In this document: positions 26,001-32,580 of the stretch, piece after piece | Layout: every line of letters begins with the position of its first letter | Numbering within the stretch: position 1 is the stretch's first letter | Assembly: GCA_021647145.1 (NCBI GenBank) | Contig: JAKIVF010000006.1 | Location: forward strand, 1-52,846 | Source of the DNA: Methylococcaceae bacterium | GTDB lineage: Bacteria > Pseudomonadota > Gammaproteobacteria > Methylococcales > Methylomonadaceae | Length of the DNA stretch: 52,846 nucleotides | Direction: 5' to 3' | Notes under the pieces: generated by a model | Seen by the model: only the letters and a program-made list of their open reading frames with translations | What the model was told of the DNA's origin: nothing | Database searches by the model: none | Translations under genes and position numbers: made by a program

Positions 26001-27169
26001 AGGTTTTCAGCAGAATCTTTTGTTGGTGGCTCACCTGGTCGCATCATCCTGTATATTTCGACCAATGCTTCCAATTTATTTGTTGACGCATCAAGACTCA
26101 TTGCATTTGAGATATATTGCCCTCTATCCAAATCATTTACATATAAAACATTAACCTCTGTTATTTTTGCATCCAATAATTTCTGCAACAATTCTTCGGT
26201 AATTTCTTCATTGACATTTGCAATTAACTCTCCTGTTTCCTCTTCAACCACATTGTGAGCCAAAACTTTTCCATACAAGTATTCTTTCGGCACTACAATT
26301 TCTGTCACTTTTTCCTTGGACATCTTGCGTATATGTTTGGCCGTGACTCTACGGCCTTCCTCAACAAGCACTTGATCATTGTATTTAATATCAAATACTG
26401 CCATTTCGCCTCGCAAACGCTCAGGAATAACATGATATTTGATTTTTTCATCACTTAAGGTAAATTGGTTCGTTTCGAAGAACATCTTTATCATTTCTTC
26501 ATTGTCATACCCCAGAGCCCTTAACAAAATTGTCGCTGGAATTTTACGTCGTCTGTCTATTCTTACAAAAACGGCATCCTTATGATCAAACTCAAAATCT
26601 AACCATGACCCGCGATAAGGAATTACTCTTGCATTGAATAAAAGTTTTCCAGATGAATGCGTTTTACCTTTATCATGATCGAAAAAGACACCTGGAGATC
26701 TATGTAATTGAGAGACAATTACACGCTCTGTTCCATTGACAACAAATGTTCCATTATCTGTCATCAAAGGGAGCTCGCCCATATAAACTTCTTGTTCTCT
26801 TATATCTTTAACTACTTTTGCAGAGACAGGTGCATCTTTATCATATATAACAAGCCTTACTAGAACACGCAAAGGAGCTGCATAAGTTGCACCACGCTGT
26901 TGACATTCTTTTACATCAAAAGTAGGCTCACCTAATCTATACTTAACATATTCAAGTACAGCATAACCTGAGTGACTCACAATAGGGAACACACTACTAA
27001 ATGCACCATGCAACCCCGTTTCTATTCTCTTTTTTGGCTCAATGCCAGATTGTAAAAATCGGGCATATGATTGAATCTGGGTTTCTAATAGGTAAGGTAC
27101 TTCTAAAACTTCAGTACCTTTTCCAAAATTATTACGAATACGCTTTTTTTCAGTAAAAGAATAGGACAT
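23099..27169 (-). CDS. rpoB: RNA polymerase beta subunit
   Basis: RpoB is the second large subunit of RNA polymerase. The 1356 residues start MSYSFTEKKRIRNNFGKGTE, slightly longer than E. coli (1342). The rifampicin pocket SQLSQFMDQNNPLSQVTHKR has D522, H532 and, further on, S537, which correspond to E. coli D516, H526 and S531; all are the sensitive residues. The C-terminal KMAGRHGNKGVIS and the last-helix region MxFNVLIKEIRSLAVNIELE-type end are conserved. It is separated from rplL by a hairpin-containing spacer of 196 bases. Confidence 0.99.
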   Translation of the reverse strand: MSYSFTEKKRIRNNFGKGTEVLEVPYLLETQIQSYARFLQSGIEPKKRIETGLHGAFSSVFPIVSHSGYAVLEYVKYRLGEPTFDVKECQQRGATYAAPLRVLVRLVIYDKDAPVSAKVVKDIREQEVYMGELPLMTDNGTFVVNGTERVIVSQLHRSPGVFFDHDKGKTHSSGKLLFNARVIPYRGSWLDFEFDHKDAVFVRIDRRRKIPATILLRALGYDNEEMIKMFFETNQFTLSDEKIKYHVIPERLRGEMAVFDIKYNDQVLVEEGRRVTAKHIRKMSKEKVTEIVVPKEYLYGKVLAHNVVEEETGELIANVNEEITEELLQKLLDAKITEVNVLYVNDLDRGQYISNAMSLDASTNKLEALVEIYRMMRPGEPPTKDSAENLFSNLFFTSDRYDLSAVGRMKFNRRLGREDTDGAGILSKDDIIDVLKELIAIRNGNGTVDDIDHLGNRRVRSVGEMIENQFRVGLVRVERAVRERLTLADSEGYMPQEIINAKPVSAAIKEFFGSSQLSQFMDQNNPLSQVTHKRRVSALGPGGLARERAGFEVRDVHTTHYGRVCPIETPEGPNIGLINSLSVYARTNSYGFLETPYRKIENGVVTDKVDYLSAIEEGNFVIAQSSVSIDENGKLIEGLVSVRHKDEFTLASTDTVQYMDVSSKQIVSVAASIIPFLEHDDANRALMGSNMQRQAVPTLLAEKPLVGTGMERVVAKDSGVTVVAKRGGIIETVDAARIVVKVNDSETVTGIPGVDIYNLTKYTRSNQNTCINQKPLVRPGDFVNSGDILADGPSTDIGELALGQNMLIAFMPWNGYNFEDSILVSERVVREDRFTTIHIEEKTCVARETKHSSEEITADIPNVSEEALSKLDESGIVYVGAEVKGGDILVGKVTPKGETQLTPEEKLLRAIFGEKAADVKDTSLRVPGSVRGTVIDVQVFTRDGVEKDKRALEIEEEEIKRHKKDLDDQLKIIENDIFSRVAEMLVGQSMSAGLGDLKKGTELTQELLDDLLKSEWLKIKVKDEDVNVQLETIGGQIDQQRKEFDEKFESKRKKITMGDDLAPGVLKMVKVYLAVKKRIQPGDKMAGRHGNKGVISQIVPIEDMPYTEDGNPVDILLNPLGVPSRMNVGQVLETHLGWAAKGLGIKIGKMLEAQAKIVEIRGFLEKIYNSSGQKEDLNSFSEDEIMEMAGNLVGGVPMATPVFDGASEEDIRRMLRLADLPEHGQITLYDGLTGEPFEREVTVGYMYMLKLNHLVDDKMHARSTGPYSLVTQQPLGGKAQFGGQRFGEMEVWALEAYGAAYTLQEMLTVKSDDVTGRTRMYKNIVDGNHSMDPGMPESFNVLIKEIRSLAVNIELE

Positions 27170-27259
27170 ATTGCTTTCATTCCTTCAATCAAGGATTGTT
27201 AAATATTAAGTCATAACCAACACAAAAAAATGGTGGAAGTAGGACTTTGTACAAACTGT

Positions 27260-27290
27260 AAAAGGCCGGAGACAATAATGTCACCAGCCT
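27260..27290 (-). terminator. rplL-rpoB attenuator hairpin
   Basis: On the minus strand GGCTGGTGAC, loop ATTATT, GTCTCCGGCC forms nine pairs (one G-T) with one T-T mismatch, followed by TTTTA. It lies between rplL and rpoB, the position of the well-known partial terminator that lowers rpoBC expression relative to rplJL in E. coli and pseudomonads. It is likely leaky by design, because no strong promoter is obvious between it and rpoB. Confidence 0.75.
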
Positions 27291-27365
27291 CTTGCATAAT
27301 AAACTTAAAGGACTTGGGTTTTTAATTTTTTCAATACATGCCCTCTTGTTCTTTCTTCAAATAAT

Positions 27366-27737
27366 TTATTTAATTTCAGATGTTGCACCAGCTTCTTCAA
27401 GTATTTTTTGAGCCTCTTCAGCCTCAGCCTTACTTACACCTTCTTTAACTGGTGTTGGAGCACCTTCCACGGCTCCTTTTGCTTCTTTCAAGCCCAGACC
27501 TGTAATGCCACGAACCGCTTTAATTACAGAAACTTTATTTTCACCAAATGATGTTAAAATCACATCAAATTCAGTTTGTTCTGCGCCACCACCTGCATCA
27601 CCACCACCGCCAGGCGCTGCTGCAGCAACCGCAGCTGTTACACCAAACTTTTCTTCCATTGCTGAAATTAAATCAACAATTTCCATAACAGTCATGTTAG
27701 AAACTGCTTCCAAAATATCTTCTTGTGAGATTGCCAT
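27366..27737 (-). CDS. rplL: 50S ribosomal protein L7/L12
   Basis: L7/L12 forms the mobile stalk that recruits translation GTPases. The 123 residues have the N-terminal dimerisation domain (DILEAVSNMTVMEIVDLISA, about 7-26), an Ala/Gly hinge AAVAAAAPGGGGDAGG near 35-50 that is more glycine-rich than in E. coli, and a C-terminal factor-binding domain with KVSVIKAVRGITGLGLKEAK at about 68-87. It lies 47 bases after rplJ, with the attenuator downstream. Confidence 0.98.
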   Translation of the reverse strand: MAISQEDILEAVSNMTVMEIVDLISAMEEKFGVTAAVAAAAPGGGGDAGGGAEQTEFDVILTSFGENKVSVIKAVRGITGLGLKEAKGAVEGAPTPVKEGVSKAEAEEAQKILEEAGATSEIK

Positions 27738-27784
27738 TCCTGATATTCCTCTAAATATAATAAGTTTTTACTAGTTTATGAAGC

Positions 27785-28288
27785 TTATGCAGCTTCTGCT
27801 TCTTGCTTCTGATCTCTTAGAGCAGCTAAAGTACGAGCTAATTTTCCAACAGGTGCTTTCATCACCGCCATAATTAAACTTATACCTTGATCGCGTGTCG
27901 GCAAACTTGCCAAGCGCGACAACTCTGTAAGCTCATGTATTTTTCCATCAAAAGCAATGACCTTAGCAATTAATTTTTCATTGGATTTTGCAAAGTCATT
28001 AATTAATCGTGCTGCTGACCCCAGATCATCCATTGAAAACGCAAGAATTAATGGACCAACAAGCCCTTCCTTCATACATTCAAATTCAGTCCCAGAAACT
28101 GCACGCTTTGCCAAAGAGTTCTTAACTACTCTTAAATAAACGCCAGTTTGTCTTGCAGTGTTTCGTAGGTCGGATAACTCCGCTACTGTTAATCCACAAT
28201 ATTCGGCTGCCACTACTGAATATGCTTTTGCAGCATATTGAGCAACCTCATCAACAACTACCTTTTTGCCATCTAGGTTTAATGCCAC
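27785..28288 (-). CDS. rplJ: 50S ribosomal protein L10
   Basis: L10 is the base of the L7/L12 stalk, and the L10-L12 complex represses its own translation. The 167 residues have an N-terminal rRNA-binding domain (about 1-135) and a C-terminal helix that carries the L12 dimers (KLARTLAALRDQKQEAEAA). Start ATG at 28288 has a strong GGAGGT about nine bases upstream, which is next to a leader with several hairpins. The 274-base leader is annotated separately. Confidence 0.98.
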   Translation of the reverse strand: MALNLDGKKVVVDEVAQYAAKAYSVVAAEYCGLTVAELSDLRNTARQTGVYLRVVKNSLAKRAVSGTEFECMKEGLVGPLILAFSMDDLGSAARLINDFAKSNEKLIAKVIAFDGKIHELTELSRLASLPTRDQGISLIMAVMKAPVGKLARTLAALRDQKQEAEAA

Positions 28289-28308
28289 AGATTACCTCCG
28301 GTAATTTA

Positions 28309-28327
28309 TTTAGACTAAAAGTCTAAA
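28309..28327 (-). promoter_or_regulatory. hairpin just upstream of the rplJ ribosome-binding site
   Basis: Perfect inverted repeat TTTAGACT, loop AAA, AGTCTAAA, ending about ten bases before the GGAGGT of rplJ. It is adjacent to the long L10-type leader and could help present or hide the ribosome-binding site; this role is inference. Confidence 0.5.
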
Positions 28328-28540
28328 TTAAACAAAACGCATCTAATTTTAGACGCACCTTACGGTTACTTCACCAGTCATTTGGTAAAGACTTCCGCCT
28401 ACGCTGGCAAACAGTTAAACTATCAATTATACTTTTCAGTACCAGCGGTCTTTGACGGCTGCCAGACACCTAGCAACCCAAAGTTTTTTAGAAACAATCA
28501 ATTTTATTTAAGAATTATATTGTTAATTTAAAACAATCCT
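28328..28540 (-). promoter_or_regulatory. ribosomal protein L10 leader (rplJL autoregulation)
   Basis: The gap between rplA and rplJ holds no gene but a structured leader. On the minus strand the segment GCCGTCAAAGACCGCTGG at about 28440-28457 is followed some 40 bases later by CCAGCGTAGGCGG, pairing GCTGG with CCAGC. The AAAGACC-containing stem and kink is the part of the L10 leader family that the L10-(L12) complex binds to block rplJ translation. A weaker stem (GCGTCTAA with TTAGATGC) lies further downstream. Family knowledge plus visible pairing; no covariance check was possible. Confidence 0.7.
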
Positions 28541-28562
28541 TAGCTAAAATTTTTCTACCTTC

Positions 28563-29258
28563 TTAAATATCAATACTACTTTGATCTACACACAAACCTG
28601 GCCCCATTGTCGAGGATATTGCAATCTTTTGTAAATAAACACCTTTTGCTGAAGAGGGCTTAGCTTTCTTCAAGTCTGCTATTAAAAACTCTAGGTTTTG
28701 CTTAAGTGAACTTTCGTCAAACGAAACCTTTCCAATTGAACAGTGGATAATACCACCTTTATCAGTACGGTATCTAACTTGACCTGTCTTTGCATTTTTA
28801 ACTGCTGTTGCCACATCAGGAGTGACAGTTCCAACTTTAGGGTTAGGCATTAAACCTCTTGGCCCCAATATCTGCCCTAACTGACCAACAACGCGCATTG
28901 CATCAGGAGAAGCTATAACTACATCAAAATCCATTTCACCTTTCTTTACCTGATCAGCAAGATCATCCATTCCAACAACATCTGCACCCGCTTCTTTCGC
29001 TGCATCAGCATTTGGGCCTTGTGTAAAAACTGCCACCCTGACAGTTTTACCTGTACCATTTGGTAAGAGAGATGCTCCACGAACATTTTGGTCTGATTTC
29101 TTTGGGTCAACACCCAATAAAACACTAACATCCACAGATTCATCAAACTTAGTATTAGCAAATTCTTTTAGCAACGCGACACTTTCAGAAATTGAATATT
29201 GCTTGCTTTTATCAACTTTATCTTCAATTAACTTTGCTTTTTTAGTTAACCTAGCCAT
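28563..29258 (-). CDS. rplA: 50S ribosomal protein L1
   Basis: L1 forms the stalk that moves deacylated tRNA out of the E site and, in E. coli, represses rplKA translation. The 231 residues start MARLTKKAKLIEDKVDKSKQ and contain GTGKTVRVAVFTQGPNADAA (about 67-86), GRRGLMPNPKVGTVT-type segment LGPRGLMPNPKVGTVTPDVA near 131-150, and the two-domain layout typical of L1. It overlaps the rplK stop by one base. Confidence 0.98.
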   Translation of the reverse strand: MARLTKKAKLIEDKVDKSKQYSISESVALLKEFANTKFDESVDVSVLLGVDPKKSDQNVRGASLLPNGTGKTVRVAVFTQGPNADAAKEAGADVVGMDDLADQVKKGEMDFDVVIASPDAMRVVGQLGQILGPRGLMPNPKVGTVTPDVATAVKNAKTGQVRYRTDKGGIIHCSIGKVSFDESSLKQNLEFLIADLKKAKPSSAKGVYLQKIAISSTMGPGLCVDQSSIDI

Positions 29259-29689
29259 TATAATCCCTCCACATCCAGACCCATACTACGAGCACTACCA
29301 GCAATAATTTTAACTGCCGCATCCATATCTGCAGCATTAAGATCCTCCATTTTGGTATTAGCAATTTCTTCTAACTGAGCTCGAGTAACTGTCCCAATCT
29401 TTGCTGTATTAGGCGTCCCACTCCCTTTTTTAACACCCACTGCTTTCATCAACAAAACTGAGGCTGGCGGGGTTTTAGTAATAAAAGTAAAACTTTTATC
29501 ATTAAAAACGCTAATTACAACAGGAATTGGAAGCCCTTTTTCAACATCTGATGTTTTAGCATTAAAAGCCTTACAGAATTCCATAATATTTAGACCATGC
29601 TGCCCTAAAGCTGGACCAACCGGCGGACTTGGGTTGGCTTCACCTGCCTTAACCTGTAGCTTGATATAAGCTGTTATTTTTTTTGCCAT
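29258..29689 (-). CDS. rplK: 50S ribosomal protein L11
   Basis: L11 binds the GTPase-associated region of 23S rRNA and triggers RelA in the stringent response. The 143 residues have the N-terminal domain with YIKLQVKAGEANPSPPVGPA and LGQHGLNIMEFCKAFN (about 8-43), with the conserved Pro pair where thiostrepton-type resistance arises, and a C-terminal RNA-binding domain with GSARSMGLDVEGL at the end. It is 106 bases after nusG; that spacer has A/T-rich sequence but no promoter I can assign with confidence. Confidence 0.98.
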   Translation of the reverse strand: MAKKITAYIKLQVKAGEANPSPPVGPALGQHGLNIMEFCKAFNAKTSDVEKGLPIPVVISVFNDKSFTFITKTPPASVLLMKAVGVKKGSGTPNTAKIGTVTRAQLEEIANTKMEDLNAADMDAAVKIIAGSARSMGLDVEGL

Positions 29690-29795
29690 CTTTTTACTCC
29701 TAATTTGGGTACTAACGCATTTTCAGCTCCCCAATATACAAAAATCCCTATTCCATCATTGAGAAGAACAGAGATATCAATTTACTAAACTTTTT

Positions 29796-30329
29796 TTAGA
29801 TTTTCTCTACCTGACCAAAACTCAATTCAACCGGCGTAGACCGACCAAATATCAAGACAGAAACTTTCAGCCTACTTTTTTCGTAATTTACTTCTTCCAC
29901 ATTTCCGTTAAAATCTTTAAAAGGCCCATCTATGACTCTCAAAACCTCACCTACTTCAAACAATACTTTAGGTCTTGGCTTATTGACACCTTCTTCAACA
30001 CGATTTAATATTGCATTTGCCTCTTTGTCTGAAATAGGCGCTGGCTTATCTGATGTGCCACCAATAAATCCAAGCACTCTAGGGATATTTCTAACCAGAT
30101 GCCATGTATCATCATTTAGCTCCATCTGAACAAGCACATATCCGGGAAAGAACTTTCTTTCACTTTTTCGTTGCTGCCCCATTCTCATTTCTACAACTTC
30201 TTCAGTTGGAACCAAAACCTTTCCAAACTGCTCTTGCATTCCCTCTAACTCTATTTTTTCTTCTAAAGCAAGTTTTACTTTATTTTCATAATTTGAATAA
30301 GCATGAACAACATACCAGTTTAATGCCAT
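29796..30329 (-). CDS. nusG: transcription termination/antitermination protein NusG
   Basis: NusG binds elongating RNA polymerase and couples it to Rho or to ribosomal S10. The 177 residues have the N-terminal NGN domain (WYVVHAYSNYENKVKLALEE at about 5-24; FFPGYVLVQMELNDDTWHLV) and a C-terminal KOW domain (FEVGEVLRVIDGPFKDFNGN at about 124-143). Three bases separate it from secE, the universal pairing in bacteria. Confidence 0.98.
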   Translation of the reverse strand: MALNWYVVHAYSNYENKVKLALEEKIELEGMQEQFGKVLVPTEEVVEMRMGQQRKSERKFFPGYVLVQMELNDDTWHLVRNIPRVLGFIGGTSDKPAPISDKEANAILNRVEEGVNKPRPKVLFEVGEVLRVIDGPFKDFNGNVEEVNYEKSRLKVSVLIFGRSTPVELSFGQVEKI

Positions 30330-30332
30330 TAC

Positions 30333-30722
30333 TTAACCCCCTTGACCAGTTAAGCTTTTAATTGCCCAGAATAAAAACATATCCAGAAACCAAAGAAATA
30401 ACCCAACAATAAACACTAAGCCAAACACCAGCAATGTTGTTCTTATTGTTTCCTCTCGAGTAGGCCAGACTACTTTTCTAACTTCTTGCTTTGACTCAAG
30501 CGCAAATTCCCAAAGCCCTTTTCCTCTTGCTGTCGTCAGCATAATTCCTATTGCAATTAAAAAAACCGTTACGAGCATCAATACTCGGTAAAGCATTGTA
30601 AAACCGGGAACATCAGAAAAATAATAAAAAGCAGCCACACCAGAAATTACAAAAACAAGAGATAAACCTTGTTTTACAACATCGAGTAATTTTGATGTAT
30701 CTTCTTCAGCCTGTGCATTCAT
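30333..30722 (-). CDS. secE: protein translocase subunit SecE
   Basis: SecE clamps SecY in the translocon. The 129 residues give three hydrophobic helices (about 17-34, 44-62 and 92-117), the three-helix form seen in gammaproteobacteria. The conserved amphipathic motif ESKQEVRKVVWPTREETIRT at about 77-96 precedes the essential last helix. It is 40 bases downstream of tRNA-Trp and three upstream of nusG. Confidence 0.97.
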   Translation of the reverse strand: MNAQAEEDTSKLLDVVKQGLSLVFVISGVAAFYYFSDVPGFTMLYRVLMLVTVFLIAIGIMLTTARGKGLWEFALESKQEVRKVVWPTREETIRTTLLVFGLVFIVGLFLWFLDMFLFWAIKSLTGQGG

Positions 30723-30762
30723 TTTTGATAATTGTTTTTAAAATATTAAGCTAGACACTGAA

Positions 30763-30838
30763 TGGCAGGCCAGGAGGGACTCGAACCCACAACCTGCGGT
30801 TTTGGAGACCGCTGCTCTACCAATTGAGCCACTGACCT
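30763..30838 (-). tRNA. tRNA-Trp (CCA)
   Basis: A 76-base cloverleaf with acceptor AGGTCAG paired to CTGGCCT, anticodon stem CAGCGGT/ACCGC with loop CTCCAAA and anticodon CCA, T-loop GGTTCGAGTCC and an encoded 3' CCA. It is the last tRNA before secE, the standard gammaproteobacterial position, although the tuf gene that usually precedes it is missing. Confidence 0.97.
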
Positions 30839-30919
30839 ATTCAGAAATCATAAAGAACCAACGATTATACCGTGTCTTTTCACGTTGCGCAATAAAAACG
30901 AATGTTTTAAGTTAGTAAT

Positions 30920-30995
<76 letters not shown>

Positions 30996-31018
30996 GGTCT
31001 GTAGTTAGTTGAAAAGAA

Positions 31019-31092
31019 TGGAGCGGGTGATGGGAATCGAACCCACATAATCAGCTTGGAAGGCTGGAGTTCTACCACTGAACTACACCCGC
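31019..31092 (-). tRNA. tRNA-Gly (TCC)
   Basis: A 74-base cloverleaf with acceptor GCGGGTG/CACCCGC, anticodon loop CTTCCAA with anticodon TCC, T-arm GTGGGTTCGATTCCCAT and encoded CCA. The anticodon stem reads CCAGC against GCTGA, leaving a C-A mismatch at the first pair (27-43), where most relatives have T-A. The rest of the fold is intact, so it is probably functional. Confidence 0.96.
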
Positions 31093-31113
31093 AGATTTCC
31101 TTTGATGGAAAGA

Positions 31114-31198
31114 TGGTGGAGGGGGGAGGATTCGAACCTCCGAAGGTAGAACCGTCAGATTTACAGTCTGATCCCTTTGGCCACTCGGGAACCCCTCC
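31114..31198 (-). tRNA. tRNA-Tyr (GTA)
   Basis: An 85-base class II tRNA with long variable arm. Acceptor GGAGGGG/CCCCTCC, anticodon stem CAGAC/... with loop containing GTA (ACTGTAAAT), T-arm AGGTTCGAATCCT and encoded CCA. It is the first RNA after the promoter at 31209-31237, with ten bases between the -10 hexamer and the first base of the mature tRNA. Confidence 0.97.
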
Positions 31199-31208
31199 TG
31201 AGCCGCTT

Positions 31209-31237
31209 ATTATCACAATATTAATCAAGCTAGTCAA
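31209..31237 (-). promoter_or_regulatory. promoter of the tRNA-secE-nusG transcript
   Basis: On the minus strand TTGACT, 17 bases, then TGTGATAAT: a five-of-six -35, an optimal spacer and an extended -10 with GATAAT (five of six). The GC-rich discriminator (aagcggctc) right after the -10 is what stringently controlled stable-RNA promoters usually have. It directly precedes tRNA-Tyr and probably drives the four tRNAs and secE-nusG. Confidence 0.75.
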
Positions 31238-31299
31238 TAATTATTTCAAATGACATTTAAACCAGCCCACAAAATCGCCCCACCCCATCTACCTTACAC

Positions 31300-31872
31300 C
31301 TAATTCAAATTATTCATAGCCAAAGAAAAATCACCTGAAATTATTCTTTCCATTTCGATCTCAACCTTACTAAATACGGAAAATAACGCTTCACGCTCTA
31401 CTGCCGAAGGGTTTGACAAAACATAATCTGAAACCTGCCCTCCTGCTTCTGGCCGCCCCACGCCCAGCCTTAATCGATAAAAGCCCTTGCCACCTAAGTT
31501 CGCGATTATATCCCGAAGTCCATTATGTCCCGCATGCCCTCCTCCATTTCTTAGCTTTACCGCCCCCACACCTAGATCTATTTCATCATGAACAACCAAA
31601 ATTTGCTCACTATTAATCTTGTAAAATCGAGAAAATGCAGCAACTGACAAGCCACTACGATTCATAAATGTTTGAGGCTTGAGTAAAGTCACTTTTTTTG
31701 ACTGAAAAATACAATTAGCAACAACTCCTTGAAACTTCGGCTCATTAGCCCATGACTGACCACATAGTTCTGCCAGTCTATCCAAAAACAAAAAACCGGC
31801 ATTATGCCGGTTTTTTTCGTACTTTTGCCCAGGATTCCCTAAGCCAACTATTACCTTAATCACTTTTCTCAT
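31300..31872 (-). CDS. pth: peptidyl-tRNA hydrolase
   Basis: Pth releases peptides from peptidyl-tRNAs that drop off the ribosome. From the ATG at 31872 the product is 190 residues: VIVGLGNPGQKYEKNRHNAG (active-site His within NRHNAG), TFMNRSG, HDEIDLGVGAVKLRNGGGHA and GHNGLRDI, all conserved. The ATG has AGGTGA five bases upstream and overlaps the end of rplY by 17 bases; a longer frame starting at 31947 would run deep into rplY and is rejected, and a GTG at 31863 is a weaker alternative. A terminator-like hairpin lies inside the coding sequence about 60 bases from the start. Confidence 0.96.
   Translation of the reverse strand: MRKVIKVIVGLGNPGQKYEKNRHNAGFLFLDRLAELCGQSWANEPKFQGVVANCIFQSKKVTLLKPQTFMNRSGLSVAAFSRFYKINSEQILVVHDEIDLGVGAVKLRNGGGHAGHNGLRDIIANLGGKGFYRLRLGVGRPEAGGQVSDYVLSNPSAVEREALFSVFSKVEIEMERIISGDFSLAMNNLN
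31790..31817 (-). terminator. terminator-like hairpin inside the 5' part of pth
   Basis: On the minus strand an A-run leads into CCGGCAT, A, ATGCCGG, followed by TTTTTTGTTTTTG. With the A and T runs the arms extend to about 11 perfect pairs. It codes for the conserved EKNRHNAGFLFL of Pth, so the protein constrains part of it, but the T-run matches the layout of a strong intrinsic terminator in either direction. If active it would end most rplY transcripts just inside pth. Confidence 0.5.
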
Positions 31873-32524
31873 CGCCGTCACCTGAAGCACCTTCTTCAGA
31901 TGCGGCACTTTCTTCACCCTCTTCAACGTCATCATCTTCAGCAACAACTTTTGTTTTAACTACTTGAGCAACCGTATGATCATGATCTCCTTCTTGAGCC
32001 AAAATTACACACTCAACACCCTCAGGGAACACAATATCTGTTAAGTGTATAGAATCGCCTATATCTAGATCACTTAAATCAATTTCAATATATTCTGGCA
32101 ACAATGCCGGCAAACAAGATACCTCAACATCGACCATAGCGTGAGTAATAACACCACCAGCCTTAAATCCAACGCAAGTTTCTTCATTCATAAAATGCAA
32201 AGGCACTTTAACTTTTAAAGCCTCTTCTGCGTTAACACGCATAAAATCCATATGCATTACCTGGTTTTTCGCAGGGTGACGCTGAATATCTTTTAATATT
32301 GCCTTTTCAGTCTTTCCGTCTATCTTTAAGTCTAAAATATGGGAATAAACAGCCTCATGATTCAAATGTTTATTTACTTCATTCTGAATCAATACTATTG
32401 ACTGAGGACTCGCCTCTCCACCATAAACTACTGCAGGAACCTGACCATCACGACGAACCGCTTTCGCAGAACTTTTTCCTGATTGATCGCGATTTTTAGC
32501 TACAAATTCAAACACATTAGACAT
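31856..32524 (-). CDS. rplY: 50S ribosomal protein L25/general stress protein Ctc
   Basis: L25 binds loop E of 5S rRNA; this is the long TL5/Ctc form (222 residues) with an N-terminal L25 domain (SNVFEFVAKNRDQSGKSSAK, about 2-21, and KAILKDIQRHPAKNQVMHMD at about 69-88) and a C-terminal beta domain, then a Glu/Asp-rich tail (DDDVEEGEESAASEEGASGD). I choose the ATG at 32524 because a clear GGAG lies five bases upstream; the in-frame GTG 18 bases earlier would include that ribosome-binding site. The stop overlaps the pth start. Confidence 0.95.
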   Translation of the reverse strand: MSNVFEFVAKNRDQSGKSSAKAVRRDGQVPAVVYGGEASPQSIVLIQNEVNKHLNHEAVYSHILDLKIDGKTEKAILKDIQRHPAKNQVMHMDFMRVNAEEALKVKVPLHFMNEETCVGFKAGGVITHAMVDVEVSCLPALLPEYIEIDLSDLDIGDSIHLTDIVFPEGVECVILAQEGDHDHTVAQVVKTKVVAEDDDVEEGEESAASEEGASGDGDEKSD

Positions 32525-32580
32525 CTTTTTCTCCAAACTCACTCATTAATAAGCACACTAAACTTACTTTTATTTATTAT

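Noticed and set aside
29690..29795. Promoter for rplKAJL in the nusG-rplK gap
   Set aside because: Possible -10 TATATT near the middle but no acceptable -35 at the right distance; not strong enough to annotate.
31873..31947. Upstream extension of pth
   Set aside because: It would lie inside the acidic tail region of rplY in another frame and has no family match; the ATG at 31872 fits Pth and has AGGTGA.
32525..32542. Upstream GTG start for rplY
   Set aside because: It lies across the GGAG ribosome-binding site for the ATG at 32524.
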